Made by a program: the position numbers and the translations under genes. The notes under the pieces were generated by a model. That model was not told the origin of the DNA and did not search any database. It saw only the letters and a program-made list of their open reading frames with translations. A stretch of DNA of 64,000 nucleotides from Actinostola sp. cb2023 (lineage: Eukaryota > Cnidaria > Anthozoa > Actiniaria > Actinostolidae): the NCBI GenBank assembly GCA_033675265.1, contig JAUJYZ010000532.1:271002-335001 (forward strand), given 5' to 3'. This document shows positions 11,651 through 23,959 of this stretch, one piece after another (position 1 is the stretch's first letter; every line of letters starts with the position of its first letter).

Positions 11651-13060
11651 AACAGTAACATTATCGTCATCAGTCATGCTGAGCATATCGGCAAGGGTTT
11701 AACATAACTCTGTCAACGATTAAAGCAAAATTGAACTATGTTATAAGAAAATCTAGCAAGAAACGCAATGAAACCTGTGCAGGGACAACTTGCGAAATCA
11801 CGTCACAACGTTTCAACATGTTGTATATAATCCATAACAGCCGTGAAAATACAGATCATCATGGTCTGAATATACCATACATGTACAAGAAAATAATGAA
11901 ACATGTCTACTTCTACATTTTATTTAGTCGGTACTGATCGTGAGATATCGTACTTACGTGTAGATAATTATAATAAAAAGAAGAAGAAAATAACAATATA
12001 ATAATAATGAAAGGAAAGAACTAGCGAAATCATGAATTCAATTACAACGTTTCACCACTGACTAATAAATTACAAGTGGAAATAATTGAGAACTGCATGC
12101 TTCCTTATAACTAAGAACTATAAAATAGAGAATGATATGTTAAACCGATAACAATAATCGCATTCTTAATTTTCGGTTTGCTTTGAGATGTCTAGCACTC
12201 TTCGCCGGAAGTTACGTCATGGTACGTCAGACATTTTGTAAGTTCCTCTAAATTTGGCCACGAGCATTTACCGCCTTTTTAATAATTGACGGCACTGCAA
12301 CATTCATTTTCAATAGAACGTATTCCACAATCTTTGCATAAGAGTAACAATCGCTAAGGAATTTTGAAAAAACGCGTGATTAGTGTAGATATTTTCATAT
12401 CTATTTTTGTGTGGAAAGTGGGGAGATTTTGCGTAGGGTGAGTTCGCATGAGTTATCGAATTACAACGTCATCACATCCCCGCGCTTTCTCTACTGGACT
12501 ACAACTCGCTCTGTACAATCTGCCATATTATGGTTTATTTCTGCACGATCTTGGTTGATTTTGCCCAAATAGAGATATTCCATGTTCAAGCTATCTTTGT
12601 TGGTACCCAATGTGATTTGATCTTGCATTTTGACACGAAAGAATCGATATATAATTTGGCGGGAAGAATTCTCTTTTATTTACTACTTTGGATCGGTAGC
12701 AAGGTTTCAGTAGCGTCCTGGAAGCAGCAGCCAGTGAATTATACTTGGTCCGCAAGAGCAAAACCTCTGTGAGTATAATTACAGCCGTGATCTCCATGTG
12801 CTTCCTTGGAAATTAATCTCAATTTGCTTTATTTAGCAGCTAGAAGTTGTGTTTATTTATTACATGAAGGACCCCTGCAGGCTGATGTTCTGTGATTCAG
12901 TCGAAGACTGAACAGCAGCAAGGTTCAGAATACGCATACGTTCGTCACTTTATGGATAATCTAATGATGTATAGTAAGAAAAATCGAAATATTTTATGCC
13001 TTCAATGTATAAGCGATGAGAATTCAAAGTAAGTTTAGTGCGTTATTCTCCCCGGGGAGG
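11651..13060. other. Intergenic, no gene recognised
   Basis: This is AT-rich single-copy-looking DNA. Short open frames at 11731-11937 and 12530-12772 have no motif, signal peptide or splice context that I can defend. Nothing else stands out. Confidence 0.6.
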
Positions 13061-13165
13061 AAGGGGTACATATAAGCTATGTGTGCTATTTGAGCTTCTC
13101 ATGAGGTCTGGGATAGGGTATATATATATTTTGCCCATTTGGACTGGGATAGGGTATGTGTTTCT
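13060..13165. repeat. Diverged GGGATAGGGTAT repeat-family fragment
   Basis: The sequence contains CTGGGATAGGGTATATATAT and GGACTGGGATAGGGTATG, the reverse complement of the TATACCCTATCCCAG core found in the satellites at 30963 and 59797. A related fragment in the same orientation lies at 14230-14620 (ACTCCCATATATACGCTATA, GGGTATGGTTTTTGAACC, CTTAAATTGGGTCTATATTT). Confidence 0.6.
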
Positions 13166-13303
13166 TTTTACAGCGAACATAATAATAATGCAACCAAGTA
13201 TTTATCATTCTGTTTGACGTTTACGAGTATTTTACGACTTCTAATGATTGTAGCGGCAAAACAATAATTATTAGCTTCAAATTGATCACGAATTTTCAAC
13301 TTG

Positions 13304-13880
13304 TGCGTTATACCTGCGTTCTCGTAGACAGCTTGGGTAGGCCTAGTGCGTTATACCTGCGGTCTCGTGGACAGCTTGGGTAGACCTAGTGCGTTATACC
13401 TGCGGTCTCGTAGACAGCTTGGATAGGCCTAGTGCGTTATACCTGCGGTCTCGTGGACAGCTTGGGTAGGCCTAGTGCGTTATACCTGCGGTCTCGTGGA
13501 CAGCTTGGATAGGCCTAGTGCGTTATACCTGCGGTCTCGTGGACAGCTTGGGTAGGCCTAGTGCGTTATACCTGCGGTCTCATGGACAGCTTGGATAGGC
13601 CTAGTGCGTTATACCTGCGGTCTCGTGGACAGCTTGGGTAGGCCTAGTGCGTTATACCTGCGGTCTCATGGACAGCTTGGATAGGCCTAGTGCGTTATAC
13701 CTGTGGTCTCGTGGACAGCTTGGGTAGGCCTAGTGCGTTATACCTGCGGTCTCGTAGACAGCTTGGGTAGGCCTAGTGCGTTATACCTGCGGTCTCGTGG
13801 ACAGCTTGGGTAGGCCTAGTGCGTTATACCTGCGGTCTCGTGGACAGCTTGGGTAGGCCTAGTGCATTATACCTGCAGTA
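13304..13880. repeat. 43-bp minisatellite, about 13 units
   Basis: The unit runs from GTGCGTTATACCTGCGGTCT through CGTGGACAGCTTGGGTAGGC to CTA. Variants are limited to a few transitions (GTAGAC/GTGGAC, GGGTAG/GGATAG, CTCATG/CTCGTG) and there are no length changes. GGGTAG and GGATAG units alternate in the middle, suggesting two-unit amplification. It is GC-richer than its surroundings. Confidence 0.95.
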
Positions 13881-15450
13881 TTGTGTTGATAGCCTACCCC
13901 GTATATATCTTTTAAGGGGTACTTTCTAACGTGCGCATACCTGCTGCATAGAAGGCTACTTGGACTAGTGACCGGGGGTGGGGTGGACTATAAATGGTCA
14001 ACTATCCTAAAAAACACCAAATACAAGCATCATACTGTACTAGTTATCATTATTTTCCCTTTATTGACTTTACAACGTACGTACTGAATTACATGTAATT
14101 AGCACTGAAAGGGCTTAATAAAGTTGTATTGTATTGTATTCAGGAATGGGACGTGCGGCTGAACAGGGTATGGTGTTTCGCCTCTATGTCGTGAATTAGA
14201 ACACAGTGTATAATTTTACTTGAGTTTGTTGTAAACCCAGGGGGGATCAGTACTCCCATATATACGCTATAGTAGGTACATGTATGTGCCGCTAGTCTTT
14301 AGGGTATGGTTTTTGAACCCTCCAGATTCTTAAATTGGGTACTATATTTTTCATTTTTACTATCAAATAAAATATTTGATCCTTAAATAGGGTACACTTT
14401 TTTTATTTTCAAAAATATTCGCATAGCGTAACAGCCCGCGTATGTACCTCTGGTAATTGCGATTCATTTATTCCTTAAATTGGGTCTATATTTCAGTGAC
14501 AATCCTTGGAACATTTTTGAAAAGGTAAGAATTTTCCCATCCCTGCGGCAATTCCTATCCTACTTTTCCAGGAGTACAGGCCCATGGCCTCAGGGGGTCC
14601 TATAATCAGGGTCTGGAACGGGGAGGGAGAGGAGAGTAGTCTTTTCTTCGTCTCAGGTGTTCGCATGTATGTTACTTTTTAAAATGCATGCAATAAATTG
14701 CCATACGTTACACTTATGCTTCTATAGAATGATTCCAATTACCTGGGCACTACTTCTAGTTAGCTGTCAGTGTTAATTAGATGCAAAGGAACAAAAGAAA
14801 ACAAAAGAGTGAGTGTCTAATAACGTGTATTGGTATGGTACATACAGTACAATCCAAGTAACTCGACAACTACTTCGCTCAGATAATATCCCTTCATACT
14901 TTTTTACAATATATATATAGTATTGTTTATTTTTGTTTAGAATATTACATATTTTGCGCTTTATAAATAAAGTTTATAATTACATGTACAGTAAAAGTTT
15001 ACCCCCGTTTAATAACTCGAACATTGCTTCCATTTGGAGAGTTCGCCGGCGTTAGCGCGCGAAGTTCTTAACCTGAGTATCAAAATATATAAATGACAAC
15101 CGTACGTGATTTATCTTGAAATTGTTGGCATTTTAAAAAGTCGTTATTAAATTACTAAATATAAAGACACGTAAGTGAAGATGATATATGTATATATAAA
15201 AAGCATTCATTTACCGTGTTTACTGTAGAAACCTCAAAATTCTATTTATAATAATATCAGTGTTTGTGCAGGGGAGATCGGTTTACAAATCCCTGTCAGT
15301 GCGAACTACGAATCTGGTAGATTTAGTGCGATAAGTTAATTGGATAAATCTCGAAAGTACAAAGGGAGCCAGGAACTCCTGCTGTTATAACGGATGCACT
15401 CAGTGCAGCCGAAAGTAAATCACTAAGGCGTGCGGCTTGCCATGGTAACA
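13881..15450. other. Intergenic with repeat-family fragments
   Basis: 14230-14620 holds a diverged copy of the TATAGGGGAGTA/GGGTATGGTTTTTGAAC repeat family that is better preserved at 18590-19080. At 14990-15040 a single end TACAGTAAAAGTTTACCCCC followed by TTTAATAACTCGAACATTGC resembles pogo/Tigger-type terminal repeats; no partner end is found. No gene is seen. Confidence 0.5.
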
Positions 15451-15453
15451 CTT

Positions 15454-15515
15454 TAGTCTCCCTCGCAGCCGTGCTAAGTGTCGTCGACACCGTAGCACGG
15501 CTGCGAGGGAGACTA
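15454..15515. repeat. Perfect 20-bp-arm hairpin
   Basis: GTCTCCCTCGCAGCCGTGCT (15456-15475) is exactly inverted at 15494-15513, around a loop containing the palindrome GTGTCGTCGACAC. A related word TAGTCTCCCTCGCACGTG occurs at 27379. This is probably the end or whole of a small fold-back element just outside the left tip of the next element. Confidence 0.8.
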
Positions 15516-15639
15516 CTAACACTTCAGCTGTGTTATTACTCGGACACTTCCGGAGGAAGCGACGAGTTAGAAAATGGGCTTTCTTGTGTTTTACTCGGAC
15601 CCAGGCCTAAGGTACGGAAGCCCAGGAGGGCCACTGGTG

Positions 15640-16180
15640 GGTTTTCGTTTTTGGTTTTGGTTTTGGGGATTTGGTTTTGGTTTTTGTTTTTGTTTTCGGT
15701 TTTTTGCTCTTCATTTTTCGCTTTTTCCTTTACATTTTTCGCTTTTTGGTTTTGGTTTTGGTTTTGGTTTTGGTTTTGGTTTTCGGTTTTTTGCTTTTCA
15801 TTTTTCGCTTTTTGCTTTTCATTTTTCGCTTTTTGCTTTTCATTTTTCGTTTTTTGCTTTTCATTTTTCGCTTTTTGCTTTTGGTTTTGGTTTTGGTTTT
15901 GGGGATTTGGTTTTTGTTTTTGTTTTTGTTTTCGGTTTTTTGCTTTTCATTTTTCGCGTTTTGCTTTTCATTTTGGTTTTTGTTTTTGTTTTCGGTTTTT
16001 TGCTTTTCATTTTTCGCTTTTTGCTTTTCGTTTTTTTTTGTTTTTTGTTGTTGTTGTTGTTGTTGTTGTTGTTTTTTTGTTGTTGTTGTTTAACCCAAAA
16101 GACAAAAGCAAAAACCAAAACCGAAAAGACAAAACCAAAAACCAAAACGACGAAACCAAAAACCAAAAAGACATACACAT
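15640..16180. repeat. TTTTGG / TTTTTCGCTTTTTGC low-complexity tract
   Basis: This tract of G-plus-T-rich repeats includes runs of GGTTTT, a CTTTTTGCTTTTCATTTTTC period of about 20 and (TTG)n near 16050. It then turns to complementary AAAACC-type repeats from 16090 to 16175, so the whole can fold into a large imperfect hairpin. The Phe- and Lys-rich open frames through it are compositional artefacts. Confidence 0.9.
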
Positions 16181-16486
16181 ATTCCAAAAATCGTTGTCCG
16201 GGCCGAAAGCAACAAGCAACAAGCTGACGACGGCAAAGGACTTTGGGACTTTCTCCTTATTCATTTATTCATCCGTAGACATTTTGAAAAATGCATTTTC
16301 AAATTGCCGAATAGTTACAAATGATTGCTATTCAACGTCCGTAGCTAGGGATAACTTCTCAAGTTACGAAATGCGAGAATAACGTTATTTCAGCGAACGT
16401 CCTCTGCGGGAAAAAAAAACATAGATGTTATCAGCGTCATCTGCAAATTAATCATTGTGACGTTTCGGAAGAGACTGAGACCGAAT

Positions 16487-16615
16487 CAGTGACGGGGAGG
16501 TGCGAAGACCTTTTTGGGGTTTGAAATTTGCGGCTTGGGACTATTTTGGGTTAGCAATTTATATGGAGAAAAATGGGATTCAAACGTTTGGCCTCATTCG
16601 CACCTCCCGTCACTG
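16487..16615. repeat. Small inverted repeat
   Basis: CAGTGACGGGGAGGTGCGA (16487-16505) is inverted at 16598-16615 with one base difference. This is likely a short MITE or the loop stem of the enclosing element. Confidence 0.6.
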
Positions 16616-17549
16616 TTAACCCTGAGTGACCCCCTGGGTCCTCACGCAACTGACATTGTCCTTGTCATAATGCCCGAGTGTACGCTCATTGAGCGTCTTG
16701 TTGTTTTAATGCTGCTAAGCTGAAGAGTGTTGTATAGTGAATAGTGTTGGGTTTCATGTTTCATAATGGAGTGCATATACGCAACAACGTCAACAAGCTT
16801 GATTTTAAAAATATATCCGCCGGCGCGGCTCGGATATTTATGGCCGATAAAACACGGGCTTTAAACACGCTCATTTCACATACAAAAGTACGCCGATTCG
16901 TGTGGGCCCACTCTGAAAGATGTCGTTTCATCATAACAAAAGCAAACGTGCCTTAGCTTCATCGTCGAACGATGAACTAGAATCCTGACCTATAATAGCT
17001 TGAAGATCTACAGCTGCTTTCAAAACTAAGATTAAAATCTACTTGAGTCCTGTTATGAGTGTCGTTTGTTTTCCCTTATCTGCTGAGTAATCTTGAAACT
17101 CGATACGATCAAATACGTCGCATTCTTTCTTCATTCTTTGACCAAACAAAACTAAAAAAAAAAGAAAGCCCATTTTATAACTCGGGCTTCCTTCGGAAGG
17201 GCCCGAGTAATAACCGTGGTATAACACAGATCCTTAGGCCGGTGCGGCGGACCGAATAGGATCGTTTTAAAAATAGTCGTGACTTCACGGCTCCAGAGGC
17301 GGGACCTGTGCGATGGCCCGGAGAGAGTCTGACTCCTTCCCCGGGCTGGCCCGGGCCGCCCGTATTGCAGAACTCCCATTTCCCTACTACTCTTTCTCTA
17401 CACGATAACACATCACTCTGTAAAATCGGTCATTACGGTCATTTTTCTATTTTATTCAGTTTATTTTTCACAAAAGGAAATACATTTTGCTCAGGCTACC
17501 TTTTCAGTCTCGGTGCTTATTGAGACTTGAAATCGCATTTTAACTCGTA

Positions 17550-17770
17550 AAGTAAGACTCACCAGGGGGGGGGGGGGGGCACTAATGGTATTTTTGGGTA
17601 GGGGTGTGCCGCGGATACCTCAAAACCCTGATCCTATCCCAGACCTAAAATTTTGATTTTCCATACCCATTTCCAGACTAAAGCTTTAAAATGTATACCC
17701 TATCCCAGATTGAAAGCGTGCTAAAGGGATATGTAAACTGATAGCGACTGATAGTGGCCCCATCCTAGAC
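17550..17770. repeat. Fragment of the CCCTATCCCAGA repeat family
   Basis: A poly-G run (17566-17579) is followed by ACCCTGATCCTATCCCAGAC, ACTAAAGCTTTAAAATGTAT and AGATTGAAAGCGTGCTAAAG. These are the same words as in the satellite tails at 31680-31860 and 60480-60560. It is a short copy of the family with only one or two satellite units. Confidence 0.8.
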
Positions 17771-17845
17771 TAAAAGTGCAAAAACGATCGATATAGGTTA
17801 ATAGCGCCATGAGCAAATATTGAATATGACGCTTTATAAATATAG

Positions 17846-17849
<4 letters not shown>

Positions 17850-17894
<45 letters not shown>
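17850..17894. repeat. (ATT)n microsatellite
   Basis: This is an uninterrupted ATT triplet run of about 15 units. Confidence 0.97.
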
Positions 17895-18585
17895 TCAGGC
17901 ATATTAAGGCCTGGGTCAAGGCTGACCACGCTCTTTCAAGGTGAACAGTAGTCTAACTTTGGTTGGTTGTACCCAATAGCATCGAGTTCACTACATCTAA
18001 TATAAACTTTCCTATTCTACATTTTGGCTTATACTGTTGCCATGGTGACACGTCCTGTGACATTTGACCTCAATTGCAAGAAAATATGATATAATGCTTC
18101 GGGAGAGCAGTAAAGAGTACAAATGTAAGAGAGTAAAAGGGTGGAAGTAAAGCATGTTGTCATGTAGTTTTTCAGTCCAACTAGATATCTTGGAAAAGTA
18201 AGTTAATTTCTTAGAAAATTCAGGATATCAAATTTCACATTTACCTTAATTAGCCTTTCCCTTAAACGTTCCGCCCATTCCAGTTGGATCGATAATGTAT
18301 ACACTAACCCTGATACAATTACGCAAAGATACCCGCAATGTTTAAAGAGTCTACCTATCTCCCAGAGGCTTTATCAAATTTTCTTACAATAAGGGTTCAA
18401 AGGTCAGATTACATGTTTCCATGGAAACTGTTATCAGAAAGTGTTAGCCTTGCGACCTCATCACATCTGCCAAAATATCAAAACAATAGTTTACAAAGAT
18501 GAGAATATAGACCACCCCCTATTGATTTGTGGCGGCCATTTTGGAAGAGAAAAATACCCAGGCCTTAACATACCTGAGTATCCCA
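17895..18585. other. Intergenic, no gene recognised
   Basis: No motif, repeat or convincing open frame is visible in this stretch. Confidence 0.5.
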
Positions 18586-19075
18586 GACCTGGGAGCTCAA
18601 AAACCATACCCTATCCCGCGGCACATACCCGTATAGCATATATAGGGGAGTACCCTCCCCCCCCCCCGGATCAAACCCAAGCATACAACATGTACAATGG
18701 CGCCAGAGGCTCGAGTCAAGCAAAGGAACAGCCCCCCCCCCCCCCGGGGGGGGGGGGGGGACTCCCATATATATGCTATATAGGTATGTGCCCCCAAATA
18801 GGGTATGGTTTTTGAACCTCCAGATCATATTTTGCTTTTTCACCATAAAATAAAATATATTTGGGTATACTTTTTTTTATTTTGACTAAAAAATCCGCTT
18901 AGCGTAACAGCCAGCGTATGCACTTCTGATATTAGCGATTTCCAAAGGAATACTATTAACGTTTTCCTTAAATTGGGTCTATATTTCAGTGACAAATCCT
19001 TGGAAAGGGTATGAATTTTCCAATTCTTCATCCTTAAATAGGGTCAGGGTTTCGACATCCCGGGGGCACATCCCC
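18586..19075. repeat. Two head-to-head copies of the TATAGGGGAGTA repeat family
   Basis: The left part (18590-18670) reads CCATACCCTATCCCGCGGCA ... CATATATAGGGGAGTACCCT. The right part (18737-19070) gives the inverse ACTCCCATATATATGCTATA ... AGGGTATGGTTTTTGAACCT, then CTTAAATTGGGTCTATATTT. Runs of C and G (18656-18667, 18733-18760) sit between them. The arrangement is an inverted pair of the element that elsewhere caps the 28-bp satellites. Confidence 0.75.
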
Positions 19076-19971
19076 CGGGGAACAGGCTGAACCAACACTG
19101 CCAAAGAACTTGTTGCCCTTTGAGCGCAGATCTGAGCAAGCAAAATTAATGAAGTCCTGTATCTACACCACCGAGATGCACCGAGATGCTAGCTCGATTA
19201 TTATATCCCGCCAAAAGTGATCCCGCCAAAAAATGAAAAATGGCCTAAACCGGATCTATGTTGTATCTTTTAAAAGTAGGAAATATTACAACATATGTTT
19301 ATTCTTTTATATATGCTATAATAATCTGGTGCTGAAAATAGTGTTATGTTTTTTTTATACATTTGATATTGTATTTTCATAATGACAATATATATTGAGC
19401 TGATACTAATGGATTAATTAATGTTTATAATTTGTATATTCTAAGTGCTTGCAACAGAATCGCTTGGGTGACTCGCCTGTGATTTTGTGAGACTTTTGTA
19501 GCTATGCAAACGGAGGCGAAAGAAATGTCATGCCAGGAGGGGTGACATTTCCCGTTTTTTTACAATAATTAAAAATGGCAATATTTCAGCACATAACACT
19601 GTTACTCAGGATACTCCATGAGTATTACTTTGTCTATGCCAAAGAGCTTGAACCATATATGCAGTTCTGTGGACGGATTTTCCTGCTTCGATTGGAGTGA
19701 ACGTCAATAATATTACAGGTCCTTCGATGGTTGTGCAGTCTGTGCGAGCAGGATAACCAAACGCTATCTTGGTCTGGACGTTTCAAAGTTGATAATATAA
19801 GAGCTATTTCGTGTTGGTTAGCTGGCTGTACCATGTATGGCTGGCTGTATTGCTATCGAATAATATCAGTTTGTAGATAGATAACATGAATATAATTGTA
19901 AATGACGACTTTATTTTTTTTAAATAAACACGTATTTTTAACTGAAACTACATTTTCTTACTCGCCAAAAC
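19076..19971. other. Intergenic, no gene recognised
   Basis: This is AT-rich sequence. One short open frame on the minus strand (19634-19834) has no recognisable features. Confidence 0.5.
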
Positions 19972-21125
19972 GTTCGGTTCATTGCCAGATTTGGCAATAT
20001 GTGTCACGTGACAAAATGGCGTCCTCTTGAGAAGAAAGGGCTCCCAGTTTTATCAGAGATTGCTGCTATAAATACACAGCTATCCCACAGTGCACTGCAG
20101 TCGAGCAATCTATTGTTATTCATATTACCGTACGTGTCTCTGTTTTGAACACACGCGTTCTCAAGTCCGACATTTTTCGAAAGTTTTCTTCGCGATCAAG
20201 GCTTTACGTCAACCATTTTGAGCGTAATTGTACCATATATTGTAAGTTTTCTTCGGATTTGACCGGTATCGAAAAAAATCGGCCTGTAGAAATCGAAAAT
20301 TTATGAGTTTCTGAATACAACGGTGGAAGTTTTGTTTGGGGGCACGTCGAAAACCTTGGGGGCATCATCATGTAAACATTGAAGGTATGATCGCTGAACT
20401 CAAGGACGCCAATGGAGACGCATGTGATGTGCGATACTTGGATAATTGTTGCCGAATATATGGGTCGTCATTTGGACGAAGAGACATCAAAAAAGCAAGC
20501 CAGCAAAGTTTTGTTTAGTGTTGTTTTGGAAGTTGACGTGGATGTCGAAACAGAGACATGTTCGATTGGACCGATCATGCATCACACGATTGTATTTGTC
20601 AAAGCGATGTACTTGGGGTCAAACGAAAGCATGTTAGTGAAGTAAGTGACTGACACTGATAGCGCTGAAGAGACCCAGCTAGAATTGTTAATGTTGTTGT
20701 ATCTAGCAGCATAGATAAGTTGACAAGAGAAGAAGTCACTTAGGTTTAGTAGAATACTGGAAAATGTAGAGAAATGTCTCCGGTTTATTTAGAAGACATC
20801 GAAACAAGCGTGGCGATATGCCAAAGGATTTGACAAGCGAGTTGACGAGGACAACATATAAGGAAGGTACTGGCACAAGAGAGAAATCAGGAATAACCAT
20901 AAAAGAAGAATAAAAACTGTATATTGTTGAGAAAAAAACTAACTAAAATCATCTTTCGAGCAGTAAAGTCAGAAATATGATTGCGCGAGAGCTACCGCGG
21001 TGTTGATATGACAGATTGATACCAGGTACCGGAGGTTCCTGTTGATATGGCAACATGATATCCGTGGATTAGATTGGTTATATCAATGCTTACAAAACAT
21101 TGCCAAATCTGGCAATGAACCGAAC
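19972..21125. mobile_element. 1.15 kb element with TTCGGTTCATTGCCAGATTT ends
   Basis: The 26-base end GTTCGGTTCATTGCCAGATT at 19972 is matched inverted at 21125. Each end also contains the palindrome TTGCCAGATTTGGCAA. The interior has overlapping short frames at 20336-20645. One of them (from 20412) reads acidic and helical with RHLDEETSKKQASK and a downstream hydrophobic stretch, but I recognise no family. No clear target-site duplication is seen. It could be a non-autonomous DNA transposon or a captured gene fragment. Confidence 0.65.
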
Positions 21126-21269
21126 TTACTTTTTGGGAAACCCGGTGCAAATCTTCGCTTTTTGATTGGATAAGTTAGGTCAGGTAGCCCGAGAAACAAC
21201 AAGAACTTGCGCCAAAAGTGAGCCAAGCAAAAAATATATACTAATAGATACGGTGGCCTGGAAGGGACA

Positions 21270-21450
21270 GCGACTTTTTTTTTATCCGCGACTTTTTTTT
21301 TTAATCCGCGACTTTTTTTTTATCCGCGCCTAATTTTTTTAACCCGCGACTTTTTTTTTATCCGCGACTTTTTTTTTTATCCGCGACTTTTTTTTTAAAC
21401 CGCGCCTTTTTTTTTTCCGCGACTTTTTTTTTATCCGCGACTTCTTTTTT
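21270..21450. repeat. CGCGACTTTTTTTTTATC array, left arm
   Basis: About nine units of GCGAC(T)8-10 ATCC or close variants. It is the mirror of 24245-24605, where the same motif (AAGTCGCGGATAAAAAAAA) appears about 20 times with more variants. Unequal lengths point to independent expansion of the two arms. Confidence 0.9.
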
Positions 21451-22240
21451 ACAGTCCCTTAGCGAGAGAGTGCAACGGCGGGGACTGTGGAAGAGTCTAT
21501 TGGCAGACTTGTCCTGTCCTCTGACGTAAGCACTATCATATAGCCAATCAAAACACTCGATAGAATGTATCAAGCTCCGACCTAGGAACTGGGAACGAAC
21601 TGTTTTATATTTTGTGTTCCGCCATTTTACGCTATACATACCCGTCCGACAGTTTATATGTAATTGTACTTTGATTCTTACTTATTTAACTGTGTGAATC
21701 ACCTAGATGTCTATTTCCCTTGATATTTGTATCTGTTAAAGCTTAAAAGCTATTGATTTCCCGGTAAGTATCACGGAAAGAAAGAAGCTAAATGCCTTAA
21801 TTGACTCTGATTAAAGTTAGCAATGTTGTTCTATCGTCAAACTGTAGAGTGCTTACAGTTATAATAATTAGTATTCTGTATGATACAGTACTAACGGTCC
21901 GTACTAACTTTGTATGGTACAAATAGCTGATATTTTAATAGTGATAATTCAGTAGAGCTGTTTCACAAATTATATACCACAGATCTATGAGTCTTATCCA
22001 TCTAAGTTTTAGAATTGATTAATTAAAAAATAAGACTGATGATTCTAGTAAATAGATTCAATTGGTGCTTGATACAATTAAGCTTACTAATTAAAACAAT
22101 GCAATGTTTTGCCCCACTAGACTATAAGAATACACCAACAACACAACAATATTTTATATTTCTAACTACAAGAGCATAATAATAGCATTGCAGTTTATAT
22201 ACATGTATACTGATTTAGTTTAATATAATACATATAAGCT

Positions 22241-22350
22241 TAAGTGAATGATAACATTGGACTCTGAGATAAATAATTTATGTGGTAACTTATTACTATT
22301 TATATAGTAGTAATGTACAATATGCTGTCACTCGATCTACATAGACAGAC

Positions 22351-22391
<41 letters not shown>

Positions 22392-22822
22392 GGGTCTAGG
22401 ATCGAAAAACACATTCGCATGATAAGTATTAAGACAAGCTGTCTATTGCCATCTAATCATTCATAATGCTACCCCTACCTTACAAGATATCATGTGAAAA
22501 TTCTACATCCCAATATCAAAGGTTATATATGAAAGAAAGATCATTGAAGTGCTCCAAATTAGAGATGTGTCAAGCAACATAATAAATGGATGTGTGGGAT
22601 CGAGATTCCTTTAAATATAGTTGGTTAGTACTAAAACAATTAGACTGGTACTCATTCTCGCTTTCTATGAGTTGAAATAGTCAACTCAACGCTATACGCA
22701 CCTCGTTGACTATTGACGGCATAGAAAACTCGAACTTGTAGTCTAATTGTTAAATATTATTGCACATTCAGTACTATACTGCATAAATTATCTCAAGAGT
22801 CCAATGTTATCATTTACTGATG
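22241..22822. mobile_element. Nested inverted-repeat unit (MITE)
   Basis: Arms of about 42 bases at each end share AATGATAACATTGGACTCT and ATAATTTATG. An inner imperfect palindrome sits at about 22637-22751 (AACAATTAGACT ... AGTCTAATTGTT). A (TTA)n run lies at 22352-22392. No coding potential. Confidence 0.7.
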
Positions 22823-23153
22823 AAGCCCTAACCGGCAAAACGTCTGAATAAATTCAAGACTACATTTATTTCAAGGCAATGGCCTCAATCTTTGTTACTT
22901 CATATATTTATATTTATAATTTTGGATAGACAAAGAGCCACGTTGTTGGAAATGCTATCAATATATTGCCTGTCTAAGTTTTTTTCTTATATCAATAATT
23001 GCAGTAAATAATTGCTCAAATAATTTTCAAGGTTAAAAATTAATAGATTAACCAGCACTTCTAAACCTGTGAAATAGATTTTAGTGTAATAGACACATTT
23101 ATAAACCATGCCATTTCATTTTCTTTTGTTCCATTTTGACTTTAAACTAGCCT

Positions 23154-23213
23154 GCGAAAGCAGCCGCCTACAATCTCTTATGCGCTCGCCAAACGGCTGC
23201 TTTCGCAGGCTAA
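23154..23213. repeat. Perfect 18-bp-arm hairpin
   Basis: AGCCTGCGAAAGCAGCCG is exactly inverted as CGGCTGCTTTCGCAGGCT after a loop of about 25 bases. It is GC-rich against an AT-rich background, so it is likely a tiny fold-back element. Confidence 0.85.
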
Positions 23214-23959
23214 CTTTAACCAGTTGTGTTAGGAATTGTCAAATTTTCTTTTATGGGTTGAATGCCATCATGCACTACTAAAAATAGAAATTAAACAAGA
23301 AAAATGTTCATATACAGTATAGTACTTTTATAAAAAATAATAATATAATAACAGTTGGATTTTTAAAGTGCCATTTCCCAAGGTTCAATGGCACTATATA
23401 TCTCACAAGGTTTCTGTGTTTCTATTATTTTTGATGTGGCCATATAGTTTGAGTATAAATAATCCAGTCTATATTCCCATCAATTAATCCCACCTCAGCA
23501 ATGCTGATAGCAACAGTTAGTGTGTCAAATAAAGAGAAAAGAAGGTAATGGAAATTAAGATCTACTTGTGTTTATTAGTCTACTTACAGCTATTTTATGG
23601 GTACATTGGTAACTACATTTAAGCAAATCATTTGCAGTTTGCTTTTTGTTTTCTATCCATAGGCAATTGATGTGTCAAAACCATTTTAATGACCATTAAT
23701 ATTACATTTGTTTTCCAGAAATAAACATTTCCACTATTCCTGACCCTAAGTTCACAACTCAGAACAGGGGAATATGATATACTCCATAATATATTATATT
23801 TGTATGATAACCCCTGGGCCGAGAGAAAACTATCAATCTTTCTTCAATCAACTGAAAATGGTGTCATCTGAGAGATATACATGAGACGAACAAAAAAACA
23901 TGTTTCCCATTGTGACTGGCCACGCCCTAGTCGATTTGACATGGTACCCATGACATCAT

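Larger units (their letters stand above)
15533..17213. mobile_element. Hairpin-tipped TIR element (TTATTACTCGG family)
   Basis: The left tip TTATTACTCGGACACTTCCG (15533) and the right tip, inverted, TTATTACTCGGGCCCTTCCG (17213) are clear counterparts. Both contain a snap-back hairpin (CTTCC..GGAAG inside ACTCG..CGAGT) followed by AAAATGGGCTTTCTT. The interior holds the TTTTGG low-complexity tract and a small inverted repeat but no transposase. The length is 1681 bases. Related tips occur at 30417 and 49981. Confidence 0.7.

Noticed and set aside
13304..13880. Possible CRISPR-like array (43-bp) or other repeat-spacer system
   Set aside because: Units are head to tail without unique spacers and the genome is eukaryotic; the same holds for the 30-bp array at 59043.
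15471..16382. Phe- and Lys-rich open frames of up to 303 residues
   Set aside because: They follow the TTTTGG/AAAACC low-complexity tract in several phases at once and have no domain or start context.
20336..20645. Gene inside the 19972-21125 element
   Set aside because: Three short overlapping frames, an ambiguous donor-like AAG/GTATGA and no recognisable domain; described only as part of the element.
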